This document shows positions 1 through 5,088 of a stretch of DNA of 5,088 bases, piece by piece. Location: contig SHUN01000279.1 of the NCBI GenBank assembly GCA_009697495.1, forward strand, positions 1-5,088, written 5' to 3'. This stretch comes from Bryobacterales bacterium (GTDB lineage Bacteria; Acidobacteriota; Terriglobia; Bryobacterales; Bryobacteraceae). Both the position numbers and the translations under genes were made by a program. Position 1 is the stretch's first letter, and the number at the start of each line of letters is the position of its first letter. The notes under the pieces are model-generated. The model saw only the letters and a list, made by a program, of their open reading frames with translations. It was not told the DNA's origin and did no database searches.

Positions 1-1130
1 CCGCCGCGGGCAACGACGATGACCGCAAGGGCCGCGCAAAGCCACAGGCCGATGTTGAGTTCGTAGTAGGCGTTGAAGAGCAGCGGCGCGATCATGCCGA
101 CGAACAGCCCGCCCAGCGCGCCGCCAAGCGACAGGCTGACAAAGTAGCCGGTAAGGAAGCGCGGCGCGGGTTTCAACGCGGCCAGTTCACCGTGGCAGAC
201 CATGCAGCAGACGAAAAGCACCCCGCCGGACATCGCGATATTTTGCGTTACGTTCAGCGACCAGGCTTCGCGTTCAAGAATTTTGGCGAAGAAGAAAAGG
301 GCGACGGCCAGCGCTGGCAGGAACACCATGCGGTGGTAGGCCTTCGACGTTTCAAAACAGAGGATGAAAGTGAGGAGATAAACGGCGAGCGGGATCACCC
401 ACAGGAACGGGATCGCGGCCACGTCCTGCGTCATGTGTGTCGTGATCCCCAGTAGCAGTATCGAAGCGCAGGCGGCCAGGGCGACCCAAAGCGCGCGCAG
501 AGCCAAACCAGGGGGAACGGCCGGGGCTTCTTCGGCGGTCTCGACGGTCGTCTCGACTGCGGCGAACTTCCAGGCAACCAGGCCGGCGAGGACAAGAAAT
601 AGACCGTAAACAACGGACCACACCCAGGCCTGCTGCGGGACGCTCAGGACGGGCTCCACCAGCACCGGATAAGTCAGCAGCGCGGCCAGCGAGGCGGCGT
701 TGGATAGCGCGAACAACCGCCACGGAATGCCCGTCTTCGTGTGCCGGACGTACCAGGCCTGCAGGAGCGGACTCGTCGTCGAAAGCAGGAAATACGGCAG
801 GCCGATGGTGGTGGCCAGCAGGCCGAGAATGCGCCAGATGGGTTCCTCGCCGCCGTTGGGCTTCCAGGAGACAGAGGGCAGGATCGGCAACGAAAGCAGG
901 CTGAGTCCAAGCAAAGCGAAATGGATTTGGCGTTGCCGTTTTGCCGGCTGCCCTTGCAGCCAATGGGCGTACGTGTAGCCGCCCAGCAGCGCCGCCTGAA
1001 AAAACAGCATGCACGTGTTCCAGACGCCGGCCGAGCCGCCGAACCACGGCAGAATGGCTTTGCTGATCACCGGCTGAACCTGGAAGAGCAGGAACGCCGA
1101 AACGAAAATTGTGAATGCAAAGAGAGGCAT
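1..1130 (-). CDS. Multi-pass membrane protein, fused MFS/spermidine synthase-like (3' end beyond window)
   Basis: The frame is open from an ATG at 1130 to the left edge, giving 376 residues with no stop. The protein is very hydrophobic, with roughly 12 membrane segments by eye, at about residues 1-19, 37-57, 70-85, 99-118, 139-157, 168-189, 211-230, 238-258, 266-282, 297-315, 326-345 and 357-373. The stretch QPVISKAILPWFGGSAGVWNTC (residues 18-40), followed by FFQAALLGGYTYAH, is typical of the membrane half of proteins annotated as 'fused MFS/spermidine synthase' or spermidine synthase-like. CHGELA (312-317) and the glycine-rich YFVSLSLGGALGGLFVG (329-345) fit the same family. In that family a soluble aminopropyltransferase/methyltransferase-like domain follows; it would lie outside this window, so catalysis cannot be judged here. 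The substrate is unknown. The ATG directly abuts the thioesterase stop codon, with only a weak GGAA (1135-1138) as ribosome site, suggesting translational coupling. Family is fairly secure; function is not. Confidence 0.85.
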   Translation of the reverse strand, partial: MPLFAFTIFVSAFLLFQVQPVISKAILPWFGGSAGVWNTCMLFFQAALLGGYTYAHWLQGQPAKRQRQIHFALLGLSLLSLPILPSVSWKPNGGEEPIWRILGLLATTIGLPYFLLSTTSPLLQAWYVRHTKTGIPWRLFALSNAASLAALLTYPVLVEPVLSVPQQAWVWSVVYGLFLVLAGLVAWKFAAVETTVETAEEAPAVPPGLALRALWVALAACASILLLGITTHMTQDVAAIPFLWVIPLAVYLLTFILCFETSKAYHRMVFLPALAVALFFFAKILEREAWSLNVTQNIAMSGGVLFVCCMVCHGELAALKPAPRFLTGYFVSLSLGGALGGLFVGMIAPLLFNAYYELNIGLWLCAALAVIVVARG

Positions 1131-1589
1131 TTATTTCCAACTCGTCATCGCGCGGAAGACGGGCTCAGCCCGTTCCGCTGTCAATACGAAACACGTGCAC
1201 GACGCGCGGGCGAGCAGCCGGTTTTGCGAATCGCGGACATCGCATTCGGCCAGGCCTGTGGATTTGCCGCGGGAGATAACGCGCCCTTCCGCGGTGATGA
1301 CGCCGTCGCTGACGGGACGAAGAAAATTGATTTTGAGTTCGAGGGTTGTCATGGCTTCGCCGTCGGCAAGAGCGCAAAAAAAGGCGATGCCCATGGCCTG
1401 ATCGGCCAAATCGCAGTATACGCCACCGTGGAGCGTTCCGGCGGGATTGTGCAGCGCGGGCGAGACAGTCATCGACACGCGCGCCAAGCCCGGTTCGAAG
1501 TGCTCGACGTTCATTCCGAGCGTGGCGGCGATGCCAAATGGGCCGGTTGCGGCGAGGCGATCGCGGAAGAGGTCGTGTAGTTTAGCCAT
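1131..1589 (-). CDS. PaaI-type hotdog-fold thioesterase
   Basis: This encodes 152 residues from the ATG at 1589, a normal length for a single hotdog domain. The family hydrolyses acyl-CoA (often aryl- or phenylacetyl-CoA-type) thioesters in the cytoplasm. The signature is clear: N48, then H54-G55-G56, then LADQA with D63 nine residues after the histidine, matching the spacing of the E. coli PaaI HGG...LAD active site in which the aspartate is catalytic. LELKINFLRPV (83-93) is the usual central strand following the long helix, and the end LLARASCTCFVL is the last strand. An in-frame GTG at 1628 would add 13 residues (total 165). I prefer the ATG because the family starts near KLHDLF and the GTG would leave only 21 bases to the divergent recO start, but neither start has a strong Shine-Dalgarno. 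The real substrate cannot be told. Linkage to the membrane protein downstream suggests co-expression only. Confidence 0.87.
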   Translation of the reverse strand: MAKLHDLFRDRLAATGPFGIAATLGMNVEHFEPGLARVSMTVSPALHNPAGTLHGGVYCDLADQAMGIAFFCALADGEAMTTLELKINFLRPVSDGVITAEGRVISRGKSTGLAECDVRDSQNRLLARASCTCFVLTAERAEPVFRAMTSWK

Positions 1590-1603
1590 GAGAGGGGGAA
1601 AAC

Positions 1604-1616
1604 GGCTATGGTAGCC
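1604..1616. repeat. Small perfect inverted repeat in the divergent gap
   Basis: GGCTA-TGG-TAGCC has 5-bp arms and a 3-base centre. It could be a small operator or a weak hairpin, but arms this short also arise by chance. It would be coding if the thioesterase started at the GTG (1628). Confidence 0.3.
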
Positions 1617-1641
1617 TAAAGATTCCACGTTGTTCTCGACT

Positions 1642-1645
1642 GAGG
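1642..1645 (+). promoter_or_regulatory. Probable ribosome binding site of recO
   Basis: GAGG lies 4 bases before the TTG at 1650. It is the only purine-rich site near the start and supports TTG as the initiation codon. The spacing is slightly short. Confidence 0.45.
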
Positions 1646-1649
1646 CCCG

Positions 1650-2285
1650 TTGCCGTCCAAGGTCAGCGAAGCGTTTACTCTCCGAACCTACCCTTACCGG
1701 GAAGCCGATCTCGTAGTGAGTTTTCTCACGAGAGACCAGGGAAGGCTGCGGGGAATCGCGCGGAGCGCCAGGCGGCAGAAAAATTCCTTCGGGTCCGGTT
1801 TGGAGCGCCTTTCATTGGTTCAAATGCATTATTACCAGAAGGAAAACGTGGAACTGGTACGGCTGAATAGTTGTGATTTAGTAGAAAGCCAGTTCAGCCT
1901 GGCCAGCGATTATCCTTCCGGCGTGGCCCTCGACTACATCGCCGAACTCAGTGAACAGTTGTTGCCGTCCCACGAACCCAACGAAAAATTTTTCCGCCTG
2001 CTTGGCTCGGTGCTCGATCAGCTTCGACGCAAAGAAGGCGTTTGGCTGCCGATTACCTACTTCTCGCTCTGGGCGGTTCGGTTGTCGGGATTCTTAGAAG
2101 AGATGCGGATTGAAGATGAATCGCTCGCCATCGCCAAGGAAATGCTGACGAAACCGGTAAGCCAACTGGATGCCGCGGCGTGGACGAAGGAGACGGCGCA
2201 GGATCTCCGCCGGGCGCTCATTCGCAGCATGGAAATTCACATCGAGCGGCGCCTGTTGACGGCGCGCGCATTGGAGACTTTGTAG
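1650..2285 (+). CDS. recO: DNA repair protein RecO (short form)
   Basis: This encodes 211 residues from a TTG start. RecO helps load RecA onto SSB-coated single-stranded DNA with RecR (the RecFOR pathway) and anneals DNA strands. The N-terminal part is the OB-fold: EAFTLRTYPYREADLVVSFLTRDQGRLRGIARSARR (residues 7-42) has the typical R-x-Y-x-E-A-D and G-x-x-x-x-x-A-R-S pattern, and the basic stretch around 28-44 is expected to contact DNA. The helical C-terminal part follows, with PNEKFFRLLGSVLDQL (110-125), YFSLWAVRLSGFL (137-149) and the terminal LRRALIRSMEIHIERRLLTAR (187-206). RecO proteins are often about 240-250 residues (E. coli 242). Here the part after GFL goes straight into EEMRIEDESLAIAKEML, where many relatives carry a CxxC...CxxC zinc module; the only cysteine is C75. 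TTG is chosen because it precedes the conserved N-terminus and has GAGG upstream. It is first of a tight recO-glyQ-glyS group, six bases before glyQ. Confidence 0.92.
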   Translation: MPSKVSEAFTLRTYPYREADLVVSFLTRDQGRLRGIARSARRQKNSFGSGLERLSLVQMHYYQKENVELVRLNSCDLVESQFSLASDYPSGVALDYIAELSEQLLPSHEPNEKFFRLLGSVLDQLRRKEGVWLPITYFSLWAVRLSGFLEEMRIEDESLAIAKEMLTKPVSQLDAAAWTKETAQDLRRALIRSMEIHIERRLLTARALETL

Positions 2286-2291
2286 GCCCCT

Positions 2292-3182
2292 ATGGATACG
2301 TTTCAGGAAACAGTTTTCAAGCTGAAGAAATATTGGGCCGACCGCGGCTGCATTATTCAAGAGCCTTACGATACGGAAGTGGGCGCGGGCACCATGGCGC
2401 CGGAAACGTTTCTGCGGGTGCTGGGCGGAAAGCCGTACAAGGTGGCGTACGTGCAGCCGAGCCGCCGTCCGGCCGACGGGCGGTATGGTGACAATCCGAA
2501 CCGTCTCTACAAGCACATGCAGTTGCAAGTGATTTTGAAGCCCACCCCGGCCGACGTGATTGACCAGTATCTGGGATCGCTGGAAGCCATCGGGATCGAT
2601 CTTTCCAAGCACGATTTGAAGCTCGAAGAAGACAACTGGGAGTCGCCCACTTTAGGCGCGTGGGGCATCGGCTGGCAAGTGATGTTGGACGGAATGGAGA
2701 TCACGCAATTCACCTATTTTCAACAGGTGGGCGGTTTGGATCTGGAGCATGTGCCGGCGGAAATCACGTATGGGCTGGAGCGGATTGTTTCTTTCCTGCA
2801 GGGGAAGGAAAGCGTTTACGACATTGAGTGGGCGCCCGGTTTCACCTATCGCGATGTGCGGTATTTCGACGAATTGCAGCAGTCGGTCTATAACTTCGAA
2901 ATGGCCGATGTTCCGAGGCTGTGGCGTTTGCTCGATGAGTATGAGGCGGAGGCGCAGCGGTTGGTTGACGGGTATCGTGTTGCCGAGACCGATAAGCGCC
3001 GCTTCCCGTTGTTGTCGGCTTATGACAACGTGTTGAAGTGTTCGAACTTGTTTAATTTGCTCGACGCGCGCGGCGCGATCAGCGTCACGGAACGAGTGGG
3101 CGTAATCGCCCGCGTCCGGAAATTGGCGGTGGGCGTGGCGCAAGCATTTCTGGATCAAGAGCAGTATCGGGAGGTGGCGTGA
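2292..3182 (+). CDS. glyQ: Glycyl-tRNA synthetase alpha subunit
   Basis: This encodes 296 residues, close to the E. coli subunit (303). It is the class II catalytic subunit that activates glycine with ATP and, with the beta subunit as an alpha2beta2 enzyme, charges tRNA-Gly in the cytoplasm. The N-terminus [19 protein letters not shown] and [17 protein letters not shown] (29-45) are characteristic. Motif 2 is [19 protein letters not shown] (54-72), with the arginine pair R58-R59. [18 protein letters not shown] (113-130) and [13 protein letters not shown] (137-149) build the active-site floor. Motif 3 is YGLERI (160-165). [16 protein letters not shown] (253-268) is the conserved C-terminal helix region. 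All expected elements are present, so the protein should be active. The ATG at 2292 gives the standard N-terminus, with a weak AGG (2284-2286) five bases upstream that overlaps the recO stop. The stop overlaps the glyS start by one base (TGATG), indicating translational coupling. Confidence 0.98.
   Translation: MDTFQETVFKLKKYWADRGCIIQEPYDTEVGAGTMAPETFLRVLGGKPYKVAYVQPSRRPADGRYGDNPNRLYKHMQLQVILKPTPADVIDQYLGSLEAIGIDLSKHDLKLEEDNWESPTLGAWGIGWQVMLDGMEITQFTYFQQVGGLDLEHVPAEITYGLERIVSFLQGKESVYDIEWAPGFTYRDVRYFDELQQSVYNFEMADVPRLWRLLDEYEAEAQRLVDGYRVAETDKRRFPLLSAYDNVLKCSNLFNLLDARGAISVTERVGVIARVRKLAVGVAQAFLDQEQYREVA
3170..3174 (+). promoter_or_regulatory. Strong Shine-Dalgarno of glyS inside the glyQ end
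   Basis: GGAGG, seven bases before the glyS ATG at 3182, lies within the last codons of glyQ. It is the best ribosome site in the window and fixes the glyS start. By contrast recO and glyQ have weak sites. Confidence 0.8.
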
Positions 3183-5088
3183 TGTTGCCATTTCTGCTGG
3201 AGGTCGGCACCGAGGAAATTCCGGATTCGATGATTCCGGCGGCTTTAGAGTTCTTGCGTTCGAAGTTTCCGGGCGAGAACGTGCGCGTGGATGCGACGGC
3301 GCGGCGATTGGTCGTTCGGGCCGATGTCGCCGCGCGATCGGCTGACCGCGAAGAGGTGGTCACTGGGCCGCCAGCCGCGGTTACAGGCAAGGCGCTCGAT
3401 GGATTTTGCGCGAAGCAGGGCGTTTCGGCTGCCGAACTTTCTGTCGTTGAAACCGCTAAGGGCAAATACTGGTCGTTCACGCGAAAAATAGCCGGCCGGG
3501 ACGCCGCGGAAACATTGCGCGAAGAATTGCCGGGCCTGATTCTCTCGATTCCGTGGCCGAAGACGATGTACTGGCCGTCGTTGGGCGGGCCGAAGTTTAT
3601 CCGGCCGATTCGCTGGATCGTGGCCTTATTGGGGACCGATGTTGTTCCGTTTGCCTGCGCCGGAGTAACGGCGTCAAACGTGACGTATGGCCATCGGCGA
3701 TTGGGTTCGCGTGGGCCGTTGCCGGTGACTGTCTCGTCCTACGAAGACGTGCTGGCGGAGAATTTTGTGATCGTGAGCGCGGCGAAGCGGCGTTCGAAAA
3801 TTGAGACTGAAGTCGCTGCCGTGGCCGCGGCGGCCGGCCTGCAAGCGAAGCCCGACGCGAAGCTGCTGGAAGTACTGACGTACATTACCGAATATCCCAC
3901 GGCGATCATGGGCACTTTCGACGCGTCGTTTTTGACGCTGCCTTCGGAAGTGCTGGTCACCGTGATGCGGCATCATCAGAAGTATTTTTCCGTGGAAGAC
4001 GCCGAAGGCGTTTTGGCGCCGCATTTCATCGCGATCATGAACATTCCGGCCGATCCGGAAGGGCATGTCGTGAACGGGAATGAGCGCGTGCTGCGAGCCC
4101 GTTTCAACGACGCGCGGTTCTTCTACGATGTCGATCAGAAGAAGACGTTGGCCGAGCGCGTGGAAGACCTTTCGCACGTGACGTTCCAGGCGAAGGTCGG
4201 GAATTATCTGGAGAAGACGGCGCGCGTGGCGGCGCTGGCCGGGGAGTTTGGCGGCGAAAACGCCGCGGCCGCGGGCCACTTGTGCAAAGCCGATCTGACC
4301 ACAGAAATGGTGAAGGAGTTCACCGATCTGCAGGGTATTGTCGGCGGACTATACGCGCGTGCTCAAGGGCACCCCAGACCCGTGGCCCAGGCCATTTACG
4401 AGCATTACAAACCGCTGTCGATGGAAGATACGATTCCTTCCACCCATGTCGGCCAGGCGTTGAGCGTCGCGGATAAAGTGGACACGCTGCGGACTTGCTT
4501 CGCCGTCGGAATGATTCCCACCGGCTCCAAAGATCCGTTCGCGTTGCGGCGCGCCGCGCAGGGCGTGGTGAAAATTCTCGCCGAAGGGAATCTCGATGTT
4601 TCGACGGAACTGCTTTGCGACGGGAATGCGCAACTAAAAGACTTTTTCCGCGAACGTGTTCAATTTTACTTCCGCGAAGTATGCGGCTTCAAATACGACG
4701 AAGTAGCCGCCGTATTGGCCGCCGGTTGGACGGACTTGCGGGACGTGAAGTCGCGCCTGGAGGCGGTCCAACAGGTGCGCGTATCGCCGAACTTCGAGCC
4801 CGTCGCGGCCGCCGTCAAACGGATCAAAAACATACTAACCCAGGCGGGAGAAATCCCGGAAGGCCCCGTAGACCCAGAACTATTTACTGAGCCCGAGCGA
4901 TTGCTCTGGCATCACGGTATGACCGTCCACGACACCGGTCCCTACGCGCCAAGGTTGCAGGAAATCGCTGACCTCCGCCCGAATGTGGACAAGTTTTTCG
5001 ACCAGGTTCTGGTGAATGACCCGGACCCGAAGATTCGCGAGAACCGCCTGCGGCTCTTGCAAAGTTTGAACGCGAAATTTTCTTCGAT
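3182..5088 (+). CDS. glyS: Glycyl-tRNA synthetase beta subunit (C-terminal end beyond window)
   Basis: The frame is open for 635 codons from ATG 3182 to the right edge. This subunit carries tRNA recognition and complements GlyQ. Landmarks in order: the N-terminus FLLEVGTEEIPDSMI (4-17); IPWPKTMYW (123-131) and GGPKFIRPIRWIVAL (135-149); VMRHHQKYF (261-269); GNERVLRARFNDARFFYDVD (from about 299); the HD-like region with GHLCKADLTTEMVKEF (from 365), carrying D371, then ADKVDT (430-435); GSKDPFALRRAAQG (448-461); and a DALR-type anticodon-binding tail with KRIKNIL (546-552) and NRLRLLQSL near the edge. E. coli GlyS ends soon after the matching point (NRLTMLEKLRELFLRVADISLLQ), so only about 10-15 residues should be missing, giving a protein near 645-650 residues, somewhat shorter than E. 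coli (689). A strong Shine-Dalgarno supports the start. No frameshift or internal stop was seen. Confidence 0.98.
   Translation, partial: MLPFLLEVGTEEIPDSMIPAALEFLRSKFPGENVRVDATARRLVVRADVAARSADREEVVTGPPAAVTGKALDGFCAKQGVSAAELSVVETAKGKYWSFTRKIAGRDAAETLREELPGLILSIPWPKTMYWPSLGGPKFIRPIRWIVALLGTDVVPFACAGVTASNVTYGHRRLGSRGPLPVTVSSYEDVLAENFVIVSAAKRRSKIETEVAAVAAAAGLQAKPDAKLLEVLTYITEYPTAIMGTFDASFLTLPSEVLVTVMRHHQKYFSVEDAEGVLAPHFIAIMNIPADPEGHVVNGNERVLRARFNDARFFYDVDQKKTLAERVEDLSHVTFQAKVGNYLEKTARVAALAGEFGGENAAAAGHLCKADLTTEMVKEFTDLQGIVGGLYARAQGHPRPVAQAIYEHYKPLSMEDTIPSTHVGQALSVADKVDTLRTCFAVGMIPTGSKDPFALRRAAQGVVKILAEGNLDVSTELLCDGNAQLKDFFRERVQFYFREVCGFKYDEVAAVLAAGWTDLRDVKSRLEAVQQVRVSPNFEPVAAAVKRIKNILTQAGEIPEGPVDPELFTEPERLLWHHGMTVHDTGPYAPRLQEIADLRPNVDKFFDQVLVNDPDPKIRENRLRLLQSLNAKFSS

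Larger units (their letters stand above)
1590..1649. promoter_or_regulatory. Divergent intergenic region between thioesterase and recO
   Basis: This 60-base gap separates two divergently read gene groups, so promoters for both must lie in it or extend into the flanking coding sequence. It holds a perfect 5-bp inverted repeat, GGCTA-TGG-TAGCC (1604-1616). I could not find a convincing -35/-10 pair on either strand. The regulatory role is inferred from position alone, and the thioesterase start (1589 or 1628) changes how much of it is non-coding. Confidence 0.4.

Noticed and set aside
352..1140. Minus-strand open frame of 262 codons
   Set aside because: It overlaps the membrane protein on the same strand in another frame. 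Its Arg/Ala/Pro-rich translation has no family features, whereas the chosen frame gives coherent membrane segments.
741..1580. Long plus-strand open frame (279 codons) opposite the thioesterase and membrane protein
   Set aside because: It lies antisense to two genes with clear family motifs, and its translation is a charged, low-complexity mix typical of GC-rich shadow frames.
1612..1625. TAAAGAT as a possible -10 box for recO
   Set aside because: It is a poor match to TATAAT and has no suitable -35 element upstream.
2094..2612. Minus-strand open frame spanning the recO-glyQ junction
   Set aside because: It is antisense to the conserved ends of RecO and GlyQ and looks like no known protein.
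3820..3842. GC-rich palindrome-like stretch (GGCCGCGGCGGCCGGCC) in glyS
   Set aside because: It encodes an Ala/Gly run in frame and is explained by codon composition; it is not a terminator, as no T-run follows.
3674..4279. Minus-strand open frame of 201 codons inside glyS
   Set aside because: It is antisense to well-conserved GlyS sequence and has an Arg/His-rich translation with no recognisable domain.

Overview
The window is GC-rich and gene-dense, with four protein-coding genes confirmed or strongly supported on both sides of one short divergent junction, plus a fifth cut by the left edge. The protein sequences and the layout suggest the chromosome of an acidobacterium, perhaps of the Solibacter/Bryobacter type. 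That placement is an impression from protein style (for example the GlyS stretch with TTEMVKEFTDLQGIVGGLYARAQG), not a computed one.

Left arm (minus strand, positions 1-1589): a PaaI-type hotdog thioesterase is followed with no intervening base (TAA then ATG) by a multi-pass membrane protein. The latter resembles the N-terminal half of the 'fused MFS/spermidine synthase' proteins and runs off the left edge after 376 codons. Both are probably read from one transcript.

Junction (1590-1649): about 60 bases separate the divergent starts. It contains a small perfect inverted repeat, but no promoter that I can call with confidence.

Right arm (plus strand, positions 1650-5088): recO, glyQ and glyS are tightly packed, with a 6-base gap between recO and glyQ and a 1-base overlap (TGATG) between glyQ and glyS. 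They encode the RecO recombination mediator and the two subunits of the heterotetrameric (alpha2beta2) glycyl-tRNA synthetase. glyS is open to the right edge and appears to lack only its last few codons. The recO-glyQ-glyS order is also known from Bacillus (era-recO-glyQ-glyS), so this is a conserved housekeeping arrangement.

I see no mobile element, CRISPR array, tRNA or rRNA gene, and no clear sign of a new system. The most notable point is a short RecO that seems to lack the cysteine cluster found in many relatives.
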